A stretch of 64,000 bases of DNA from Apostichopus japonicus (taxonomy: Eukaryota > Echinodermata > Holothuroidea > Aspidochirotida > Stichopodidae). The notes below the pieces were generated by a model. It did not search any database. It saw nothing but the letters and a program-made list of their open reading frames with translations, and was not told the origin of the DNA. The stretch lies in NCBI RefSeq assembly GCF_037975245.1, contig NC_092577.1, forward strand, positions 24,611,398-24,675,397, read 5' to 3'. Positions 54,763-64,000 of this stretch are shown piece after piece; within the stretch, counting starts at the first letter, position 1, and the number at the start of each line of letters is the position of its first letter. Position numbers and translations under genes: made by a program.

Positions 54763-56472
54763 TCATTGGTTGGAGTATTTCTTTTTTACATTGCATATTG
54801 ATTTTGGATAGCCGCTAGGCGAATGTGTCGCATTGCCACTTGCATTCTTTTTGTGGGTGACATCCGACTCATGAAGTCTGTCCTTCAAAATTCCGTTTTC
54901 CCTCCTTAAAAACTCTAGCTTGGTTTCTACATCATCACTCCCATCATCACGATCATCGGAATGTGCCAAGTCTCCATCTTGGCAGCTGCCACGTTGACTC
55001 AGGAGAAGCTCTATTATGTCCTGACCTGCTGCAGACTTGGCCTTTTTGGAGGGGTTGACATTTTTCTGTAAAATAATAACATTTACACTATTACTAGCCA
55101 TGCTACATGATTGCTGGGGTACTGTTGTTGAGCGCAGCATACTTTTACTCTGGAATGCAAATCTTAAGTTGATCTTTGGAGAAACGTTACAAAAAAAAGG
55201 GTCCAACGGACTGGACCAAACTTAAAGCCAGGATTGTGTGATTGGGAAGTTGAAATATTTTTTTTTTGGGGGGGGGCAGGGGGGCCAGATAAGTGGGTGA
55301 CTACTCTTGCTTAAACAATCACACCACTTAACTAAATATGTAAATAGTGAATGAAAGGGTTATAGTTGATACCTGAGAGACTGATTGCTCTCGTGGTTCC
55401 TCCTCTCTCATGTCCCACGTAAAATCATCTGGCAGCTGTTTCCTCTTCACCGCCCGATGGCCTCGACCTTTGGGTGAATCTGTACAGCTTGATAGAGCCG
55501 GCTCAATCTGTCTCATCTGTCTCTCCATATCTTCTTGTCCTGATGAAAACATTAAGGACAGTATATAATTATACAGGCTAGCATACGGTACCTTTAAAAC
55601 AAAGTTCCCACATATACCGTTCTTCCAGTTTAGGCCTAGCCCAAATATACACAACTTCATATACTAATTGGGCCTCTGGAAGATCTTACAAATTGTTTGG
55701 GTTAATGAAAACAATATACAGCTTAGGCCTACCGATATCCCCCCCCCCCCTATTGCCTCAGTTTCACCAACCTACAACACAACTAATTACAATCCATATT
55801 CATGTGCCATAATTTAATAATTTTTAGTAATCACTAGTTACAAAGAAATTAGGCTAGAAGTGTAGCCTAACCATGTTCGATGATACAGTTCAAGTACTGT
55901 AGGCCAGGCCTAGCAGTACAAGCCTATATGTAAACCCATACGCCATATGGACCTAGTTTGTATATAGGCGTACCCAACTTTAATTAATCGAATACGTTGG
56001 GTTGAACCAGTATTATCATACAGCCTAGCATACAAAACATAGAGCCATAATATTTTTTTATAATTTAAAAAAGAAATTCGCTAGGCCGCACATTCCCAAT
56101 ATACCCAGGCTAGGCCTGTAAATTATAGGCACATAGGCTAGGCCTATATTGGGAATATGCGTTAGGGTTATTGAAGTGATAGCCTAACGTATCGCTATAG
56201 CTATTAATTTCAGTATTATACTAGAGGTAGTCAGGCTTAAATCAAAATATGACACTTCTGAATGGAATTTCAGATTTATTTCACCTGACTCTGAAATGAT
56301 ACAAAATTATTTCGATGTACTTACCACCTACAAACAGAACTTTTGCTGGCAAAAGCTTGTTGTAACGAGCTGTCACTTTATCTCCGGTCTTGCACTTATC
56401 ATCGAGGCTGAAAACATCCTTGCCTTTGTCACTTTGCCACTGGATAATAACGTGAGACATTTCAATTGACAT
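54763..56472 (-). CDS. Three-exon gene, about 205 residues, nuclear-type protein
   Basis: Exons are 56472-56325, 55539-55373 and 55065-54763. Every junction has GT-AG borders (GTAAGT, GTATCA; CATCAG, TTACAG) and the phases agree. Exon 1 starts MSIEMSHVIIQWQSDKG and continues to ARYNKLLPAKVLFVGG, a small beta-rich module like those before BEN domains in some invertebrate proteins. Exon 2 has a basic patch, GRGHRAVKRKQLPDD, a possible nuclear signal. Exon 3 has an acidic stretch and a predicted coiled coil (VETKLEFLRRENGILKDRLHESD), ending KKKYSNQ. No BEN domain is present, so the protein is either short or a further exon was lost. The BEN relation is inference. It is divergent from the tnp2 gene at 58-62.6 kb and might belong to the same transposon. 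Confidence 0.65.
56092..56156. repeat. Inverted repeat with TAGGCCTA core
   Basis: ATTCCCAATATA (56092-56103) and its reverse complement (56145-56156) flank two GGCTAGGCCT words. Confidence 0.85.
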
Positions 56473-56514
56473 ATTCACTTTTCTCTTTTTACAAAATTAC
56501 TAAGGAATAATAGT

Positions 56515-56548
56515 CAATAAATAATAAATAATAATAATAATAATAAAT
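56515..56548. repeat. AAT microsatellite
   Basis: Run of AATA/AAT units upstream of the minus-strand gene start. Confidence 0.9.
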
Positions 56549-58075
56549 AGGCTATAACTCATTTGGTTTTCGCGCTCGATGCCTAACCACAAATAGGGAG
56601 GTTCTATTTTTTGGAGGGTACTAACCGTAGTAATATACTTTTGAATGATTTTTATTGGTATTTTGTCAGAGGTATTTCAGTGTATTTTATATAGAAATAA
56701 TAGTAATTTACATGTTATTCTAAAACATGCAGCCAAAAAAGTTAATACAAACGTATATATTAAATATATAAGTATAAAAAACCCTATGTTCATATATATA
56801 ATTCTGTGGTCAAGCTATGCTCCGCGTCGGTACGCGTTTGGATATAATCAGATCATTCATACCCATGTGTCATAGCGATATAGCGGACTCTGGTGCACCA
56901 AAGTTAACGATAATACAACTTACAAGACTGATATCCGTTTAAATTAATTATACTTGATGGGTGACGTTTAAGACTGATTCTAAGTATGAGTAATCGGCCA
57001 AGACGATATAAAAGGTCAGAATTGATCCACTCCTAGCCTACAACACGTTGTATTGCCATTAGCGTAGCCTATTGTCAAACTATCATACTGTAGTTACTCA
57101 TTAGGCTTAGGCTAATGTTACTTTGTTGTACATATTAAATTAATGGCGGTGTAGGATCGTAATACCAAGCCAGTTAACGTACGGGACATTGCGCACATAG
57201 CACAAGAAATCACAGGTGGTAAACTTGTATGCTTATTGCGTGATTGATCAACATTGGGACAAATTTTTAAATATTCCCGGAAAATGTGAAATCAGTATAG
57301 CCTAGACTTATAGTATAGGCCTAACCTATTAATACTATAGGCTATAGCGTAGTAGTAGCTAGTTATATAGGCCTAGCCATAGGCTGATTCAGGTTCAAGT
57401 TTGTACAGTAGCCAAGGCTTATCAACTCTTGCACAATGAACCAAATACAAATGAACAAAATATGCATTTGCAACTAGCTTAAGGCCATGTCTAAAATTTA
57501 ACAGTCTTGTGAAATTAGGCAGCTAGACTAGGACAGTGGGTGCATTATATGATTATTCTGGAACTCAATTGTTAGACATACTCAAAGACCGATGTCCCTC
57601 AAAGTGCACATTAGGTGCCACAAAGGGTCCATCACGGTCAGTCAAAATGTATCTGATGTAGATGAAAGGTGTGCAATGTGTATCAAATTCACTTGGCAAG
57701 GGGTACGTCAATGTCCAGCTTTTTTTTATATTGACGCACCTATTCCGGGGGTGCGTTATGTGATAGGTGCATTATTCTGGAACTTATTGATGATAATATG
57801 ATTTTGAAAAAGGAAAATTTAGGGCGACTCGATAAAGTACTGTGAAGTGGTACTGAAATGGGTGTTCTGGCATTTGCCACACAGACCTATATGACAAGTA
57901 AAGAGGATCAGAGAGGTTGGATATGTTCCTTGCGGTGTATATATATAAAGTACACTAGGTCTAGACTAGTGAGTTTGTTACTAATATTGTTCGATAAGTA
58001 TTTTAACATGCAGCATGTTTTGGTACTTAAGAATGCAGCCTAATTCATTCATATACCTGTGTTTCACTTCAACAG
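56549..58075. other. Intergenic DNA between divergent genes, no gene seen
   Basis: Rich in TAGGCCTA-type words. It could hold promoters for both flanking genes, but no specific element can be supported. Confidence 0.5.
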
Positions 58076-58160
58076 ATACCTCGAGGAAATTGGAGTTGAG
58101 ATACCTAAAAGAACAAGAAACCGATGGAAAGCTGCTGCCGATGGCATTCCTAATCTTCAT
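58076..58160 (+). CDS. Exon of the second tnp2 transposase gene
   Basis: An 85-nt exon between TTCACTTCAACAG and GTAAGT. It reads YLEEIGVEIPKRTRNRWKAA, then ADGIPNLH, a basic N-terminal segment of the type seen before tnp2 domains. Its end phase (0) joins the exon starting at 60449 (HVLIEENGGVPPEE). An earlier exon with the start codon should exist upstream but was not identified. Confidence 0.6.
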
Positions 58161-60448
58161 GTAAGTTTTTCTTAAACAGTATTACAATTAAGGGGGAGCA
58201 AAACTTAAAAAGAACTTTTCCTTTAAATCCTATGTACCGTTTTGAGATATAGACAGTTGAAGTATAATTGTATTTTCTACCATAAACAGACTTGATGCAA
58301 ACAGGTATGATGTCATAAATGCACACTCACCAAAAAAGTTTTGTTTTTCATTTCTCAATCTGTTGTTTTAACCTTGATAGGCTAGGGTTGACTGTTTGCC
58401 TGAGGGTGATGTGAACATTCTGACATAACAATGCCTGTGGCAAAGTCACAGTATGGTTACATCAAATTATTGAGTGGAAAATCAGCTGCAAATCGTAAAG
58501 AAAAACAAAACTTTTCTTTGTGAAAACATGTGAATCGATGACATCACAACTGTTTGCCCAAGTTCACTTTTGGTGCTGGTGGTAACAACTTTAGCTGTCC
58601 ATCTCGGAAATAAATTTGAATATAATTAAGGCCCATTCACATATCAACATTCAAATTTCTTCTGGATTATCCTTTTAATTTGTGATTCAATAAGTATAGT
58701 CATACGTCTGTAATTGAAAACACAAATATTTTTAGGATAAATATAAAAGAAATCTTCAACCCTGTTTAGTCTGTAAATTAATAGTGATGAATCTTTCCAG
58801 CTCAATAAATGACAGCCTTGAAAGTATATTGCAGGGCTACTTGATCTCCCATGAATGGCTTTAGAGATTATAAAGAGTTTGCATCATCCTGTTTTATTTC
58901 TTCTCAAAGACTGAAGTATATGCAATTGTGATGGTATGTATATGTGTAAGTGGCGTCTTGGCTTCTAAACATATCTCAAGAAAGCAAACGTTTGTTAAAC
59001 TTCAAACTTGCTGATGAGGTAATGCAGTTCACAAATTAACCTTTGTTTTATAGTACAGAACTGTTAACATCCTGCTCAATCCGCTTACAGAAACAACTCC
59101 AATATATACAGTGATGGCGATTTGTTTCAAATATTGGGGGGGGGGGAGACATTTCCTTGTGTACATGCGCGTATCCATGAATTTGTAACCGGGTAGCGCG
59201 AAGTACTATCAAAGCGGAGCGCGACCATTGGTTGGTGCGCAGCGTACAAGATAATTTCTGTTTTTGATAGCCCCCCCCCCAGTTCACCAGAAACGGCACT
59301 TCTCGGGCTTGAAAATTACCAACCAGATGTACATTGTTGCCTGAGAACCAATTTTTTACCAATAGTTTTTTCCATCCATAACTATCTTCAAGAGTGTCAC
59401 AAATCATGTTCGACCTCATCGCATCTCCTGTGAATCGTTGTTTTATAGGTTATTACTACGTTACAGTCCACAATACCGGTCAGCCCCACTGTTCAAGGTT
59501 CTAAGCCCATTATTTGTTCAGAATTTGAATAACAAATTCACTTAAAAACATACCCATAATGTTGCACAAAATTTCATCTATGAGACACCAATACAGAAAA
59601 ACCCCCTTCAACCCCTAACAGACTGGCCAAAACTGCATGAGTCGAGGGAAGTATGATGAAGAATGTTGATCAGGGAATTTTGAAAAATTCAGACAAAGTT
59701 AATTTATTGGTGTACAAATATTAAAACCTCTTATAAAGGCTACTCTAAAACTTTGATATCATAAAAAAAATACAACAAATATTCTCGAGGGGGTCTTCCC
59801 CTTCGCTCCCCCCCCCCTTGGCTACGCGCCTGCGGTAAGAAATCTTGTTGGTAACAGGCCATATGAAAATGATGATCACAAACTGGCAACACTTTGCACC
59901 AGGTCGCAACTAAGGACCTTCAATTGTGCCAAATTATCTCAAAAGGGAGGGGGACATCTCATGAGTGACAACATGCATGAGTGACAACATGAGTGACAAC
60001 ATGACAAAAAATACGGTCACAGAAACGACCACCAAGAGTCATTTACTTCATGCAGCATGTGTTGGATGGACGTTTAGCCACCGCCAAATATGATTTGGAT
60101 TAATAATCTCACGCATTATTTTCTATTTATAACAACACAAAAAACTATCCCCAAATATTGGGGATATTAGATACTATATTCCCCCCACGTAAAGTATTGG
60201 GGGGGGGCATGTACTGACATAATCAAGTGGCAAACTCTGCAATATTAATATGTATTTCTGCCAGCTTTATACCTGACCTATTAGAATAACAATGATGAGA
60301 AGGTCTCTATGGTGCAAATTACACGTTTCGAAGTCCAGTATTTCATATGGAATGTGTATAACATTTTGTATTTTACATTGTTTTACATTGCATATGGGCA
60401 AGTTCTGAATAAAAATAACATGAAATTGAATTTCTTCTTTCCATGCAG
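58161..60448. other. Intron of the tnp2 gene, with small repeats
   Basis: About 2.3 kb with C/G homopolymer runs near 59137, 59272, 59808 and 60181, and a short ATGAGTGACAAC tandem array at 59961-60006. The minus-strand frame at 59048-59419 has no recognised domain. Confidence 0.5.
59961..60006. repeat. ATGAGTGACAAC tandem array
   Basis: Three copies of the 12-mer, one separated by ATGC. Confidence 0.9.
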
Positions 60449-62639
60449 CATGTTCTTATTGAGGAAAATGGTGGTGTCCCACCTGAAGAGTGTGTGCCAC
60501 TTTATGATGGAGCCATACATTATGATGGAGCCATATGACAGAGCCACTGAGTTCATTGGCAATTCTGGCCTTCGCTTTACGTCACATCTTAACAAAAGTG
60601 GCTGTTCGCGATCTCCTGCAGCTGATCAATATTCATCTACCAGTAAGCTGCCTTCCCGAGACATTCTATCTATTTGGAAATTGTTTTTATGAAAGGACAG
60701 AGGAAGTTGAATTTCATACTTATTGTAAGGCTTGCTTGATCTACCTTGGTATGGACAGTATTCTGTCCTGCACAGTTTGTGGCAAAAACAACATAATGAA
60801 GTCGGATCTAGTTGGATGGTTTCTATTTCATTAACTTGCCCTTATCCACGCAATTACGAGATATAATGGAAACCCCAGCACTGACCCAGCATTTTCTAAA
60901 CAAGGAACAAATTGAAGTCATTTGGAACTGCGATGGCATGCCTGCTTTCCAGTCGGGTAAAGGTAGTGTGTGGCCGATCCAGTGTTTGGTGAAAGCACTA
61001 CCACCAAATATTCGAAAGAAATACATTCTGATCAGTGGACTTTGGTTTGGTACAAGCAAACCACAATTCTCGACTTTCTTGAAGCCTTTTGTGGATGAAT
61101 TTCATAATCTTGCGGAGGATGGAGTGAGATTTACCGATGCTACAACTGGTGTAGAACACAACACAAAAGTGTTTGCTACTTTGTGTGCTTGTGACTCTGT
61201 TGCAAGATGCCAGCTACAGGGCATAACACAGTTCAATGGACATTTTGGATGTTCATGGTGCCTCCATGAAGGCGAAGTTGTCCCAAAAGGTGGTGGTCAT
61301 GTTATGACATACCCCTATGACTTTCCACCTCCAGAGCAAAGGTCTCAGAGGGGTATGGAAGACCAAGCCATTCGGTTAGGTTCTGGTAAGCCACAGGATG
61401 AAGGAGTCAAGGAAATATCCCCATTGTTGGTACTGCCACGATTTGATATAGTTAGAGGCTTTCCTGTGGACTACATGCACGCCGTTTGTGAAGGGGTGGG
61501 TCAGCATTTATTGAATCTGTGGTTTGACCGAACACACCATAACGAGGAATGGTTCATCGGCGACAGTCTGAGTACAGTTGATGAGAGGATAGAAAACATC
61601 AGCCCACCTAATGACGTTACTCGCCTCCCGAGATCACCATCTCAAAGAGCTCACTGGAAGGCTTCCGAGTTCAGATCATGGATCTTATTTTACTCACTTC
61701 CCGTTCTTAAAGGAGTCCTTCCCTCCGCATATCTTGCTCACATGTTATTGTTAGTACATGCTATTTGGATGTTGTTACAAGACAGTGTAAAGGAACATGA
61801 AATTTCCTTGTGTGAAATTATCCTTGTTAAGTTTGTGTTACAAATGAAGGAGTTGTATGGTGCCCACAACATGTCATACAATGTTCATCTCTTACTTCAT
61901 TTAGCTGATACTGTTAGGAATTGTGGTCCTCTTTGGAGCAACTCCTGCTTTCCATTCGAAGGGTATAATCGTAAAATAAAGAGTCTTTTTCATGGCACAC
62001 GATATATACAGGCTGAGATTGCTCAAAACTTTACATTACTGCACGTTTTGCGTAATAGGGTTGAACGACTCCCTGCCAATACCCCACCAGCAGTTTTGAA
62101 ATGTGTAGAAGGGCTTTTAAGAGGTTACCCTATCATAGTTAAGGCAGTTTCTTTAACATGTCAGAATTTCCATGTGTTGCTAGTAGGGAACCCATGTAAT
62201 TATGAACCATCGCCTACCATCAGAATCCTCTTGGAAGCCTATTTCTCTGATTCCATTGAAAAACTTGAATTACATAAATTTTCTAGTGTCATATTGGATG
62301 GTCAGATCTTCAGTCAATAAAACAACTGGTAGAAGGAAGAATTGTTACGTTGCATATGGTTCAAATCAAGTTGGTGAAATAAGAGCCATTGTCAGGATAA
62401 GAGGTCAAGAGGGCATGAAGGTTGTGTTTGTGATATCTGAGAAAAGAGTTAAAGAATGCAACTTTGGAAGTGATCAGCAAACTGGTGCAAAAGCTAGCCA
62501 TATATGTCAAATATCAGATTATAGGCAAGAGGTCCTTGTTGTTAAGTTAATAACTGTTAAAGTCATGAAATGTGTAACAGCTAACTTTGATAATAAAATA
62601 TATTGTATGAAACTGCCTAATAGAATAGAGTTGGATTGA
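60449..62639 (+). pseudogene. tnp2-type (CACTA/EnSpm) transposase, mostly open, three frame breaks
   Basis: Transposase of the PF02992-like tnp2 family. The exon opens HVLIEENGGVPPEECVPLYDG after the acceptor TTCCATGCAG. An 18-bp tandem duplication near 60500-60535 is followed by a frame change into TEPLSSLAILAFALRHILT and LSCTVCGK. A second change near 60815 leads into the 500-codon main frame: YFINLPLSTQLRD, WNCDGMPAFQSGKGSVWPI, GLWFGTSKP, FLKPFVDEF, CACDSVARCQLQG, HFGCSWCLHEGE, GFPVDYMHAVCEGVG and FEGYNRKIKSLFHGTRY. These supply candidate catalytic D, D and E residues. The main frame stops at 62320, and a third change gives a C-terminal block (NCYVAYGSNQVGEIRAI) to 62639. It may be inactive, or the breaks may be sequence errors. 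Confidence 0.8.
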
Positions 62640-63099
62640 ATATTTGTAATCACTTCAGGACATTGTCATCATGTTATCCTATGGAACAAAAACAAAAGTG
62701 TTAAGTGGCTTAATTTTAGTCATGGTCAATTGAACAAAAGTTTGGTTGAACATCAAGACTCATTTGAAAAATGTGAACCTTATGTGTATATCTCTCATTC
62801 CAGTTACTGATTCCTGTATTCAGAAATTTAGGTTAAAGAGTCTTTATTCCTCCTCTTGCAAGTAACCTAACAGTGTTTTCATGTTATCTGTTACCATTAT
62901 ATTACTTACTGACATTTTTCATCATGCCCAAGAATCGGTTACAAAATTAGGGCACTGATTGCATATACATTGTTGGCAGTTCTTTTGCCATGATGTAGCA
63001 GTAGTTTTTGATAAACTTATAGTACAATTTGGTTTGATAACCAAACAAACCCTACATGCCCCTTAATATTAGCCATTATACTATCTGTTATAAGGATAA
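62640..63099. other. No gene seen; 3' flank of tnp2 gene
   Basis: AT-rich. Terminal inverted repeats beginning CACTA could not be identified by eye. Confidence 0.5.
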
Positions 63100-63580
63100 C
63101 GAAGTACTTGAAAAGGTCCAGAGGAGGGCTACTAGGATGATTAGTTCCATAAAAAGAGTGTTCCTTATAATAGGCGGTTACAACTGTTGAATCTCACCAC
63201 ACTGGAGCTAAGGAGGTAACATGGGGACTTGATCCAGGTTTTCAAGATTGTGTATGGTTTCGACAATTTATCCTTTACCGACTTTTTCATGTTTGCTAAA
63301 AGTAGTTGTCTCCAAAAGTCACATAGTAGGATTAATATTTGGCATAATTGTTTTTCTTATAGGGTTGTGAATTATGAGAATGGTTTGCCTGAGAAAGTTG
63401 TACTTGCAAGTAGTGTCAACGGGTTTAAGAATGCTTTGGACAAGCACTTTAAGCATTGTAATCGGGTCTGAGTGTTTGTGTCTTCAGTTTTTTTCCTCTC
63501 TCTATAGGGTCCTTCATGGGGACTTAAGTGCCCCTCCTGATCCTTTTTTTTCTACTAAACTAAACTAAGGTTGCATTTTG
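63100..63580 (+). mobile_element. CR1/L2-like LINE, 3' end fragment
   Basis: The C-terminal part of a non-LTR ORF2 in two frames: LEKVQRRATRMISSIK (63110-63160), then LNLTTLELRR near 63186-63215. The last open stretch is DLIQVFKIVYGFDNLSFTDFF...SYRVVNYENGLPEKVVLASSVNGFKNALDKHF, ending at the stop 63469-63471. 'LEKVQRRAT', 'RGDLIQVFKI' and 'RVVNxWNxLP' are the usual end-of-ORF2 words of CR1/L2/Jockey-type LINEs. It is 5'-truncated, with a short 3' UTR ending in an ACTAAACTAA repeat. Assignment to one clade is not possible from this piece. Confidence 0.75.
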
Positions 63581-64000
63581 TAATAATAACAATGTAATAG
63601 CAATAACAACATTTGTAATAGAACTATTGATGAGGTTTGACTTTGTTTATACTGATAGTGTTGCAAGATTAGTACCAGGCTTGTTGGATTTGTTAGCGCC
63701 TTGAAATGTCACTCCATAAATTGTGTGTACCCCAATTACCATGTAATCATTTTAACCAGGGTTGCATATTCTTTATGGAGAGTGGTACATAATAAATGAT
63801 CATCAAAATTAACAAAAATATGTCTTCTTTCTTTGTGTAAGTTAGCAGAAGTTAACACTGTTATTACATTTTTTTATTCACGATTGCTGTACATATTGTT
63901 TATTGCTGCTGTGGTAACTAGAATTTGCATGCTTTCATGTTGCGGGAATTTGTTACTTCCCGTGGGGAAATGACAATTCCTGTGGGATTTTGTATCCTTT
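63581..64000. other. No gene seen to the window end
   Basis: AT-rich non-coding DNA. Confidence 0.5.

Noticed and set aside
59048-59419. 123-codon minus-strand frame in the tnp2 intron
   Set aside because: Runs through C/G homopolymers and shows no recognisable motif or splice context.
1-64000. CRISPR array, bacterial operon or prophage
   Set aside because: No regularly spaced repeats with unique spacers and no bacterial gene structure; the DNA is eukaryotic.

Overview
This window is eukaryotic DNA. Coding pieces are separated by GT-AG introns, almost every long reading frame belongs to a retroelement or DNA transposon, and there is no bacterial-style gene packing. The mix of a Tx1/L1-type LINE, a BEL/Pao element, a Ty3/gypsy element, tnp2 (CACTA/EnSpm-type) transposases and a CR1/L2-like LINE end, with intergenic DNA rich in the palindrome TAGGCCTA, suggests a marine invertebrate, probably a deuterostome such as an echinoderm or hemichordate. 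That placement is inference; no sequence here fixes the species.

Layout. 1-6.8 kb: a decayed tnp2 transposase gene split by a full-length Tx1-type LINE (copy 1, 961-5880) with a 9-bp target duplication. 6.9-7.35 kb: a long hairpin and a 19-bp tandem repeat. 7.9-12.4 kb: a decayed BEL/Pao element. Its 5' LTR carries a 187-bp retroposed unit whose first 45 nt are U2 snRNA, bracketed by a 12-bp direct repeat. 12.4-19.2 kb: no convincing gene; small repeats and one short inverted-repeat element. 19.28-27.78 kb: a Ty3/gypsy element with near-identical LTRs, its integrase split by a 757-bp MITE with an 8-bp target duplication. 30.5-46.7 kb, minus strand: exons and a decayed core of an unrecognised family (a Tudor-like exon, several linker exons, a core with D...D...E spacing and a C-terminal BRCT domain), interrupted by LINE copy 2 (31760-36674). 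47.3-54.3 kb: LINE copy 3, into which a 5'-truncated LINE of another subfamily (copy 4) has inserted in the opposite direction. 54.7-56.5 kb, minus strand: a three-exon gene whose splice phases all agree. 58.1-62.6 kb: a second, better preserved tnp2 transposase gene. 63.1-63.6 kb: the 3' end of a CR1/L2-like LINE.

Working together. Every LINE ORF2 and both LTR pol regions are broken, so the window is mainly a record of nested insertions. LINE ORF1 is intact in copies 1 and 2. The three-exon minus-strand gene is the best candidate for a functioning gene. The most novel items are the U2-headed retroposon and the BRCT-tailed D/D/E-pattern family.
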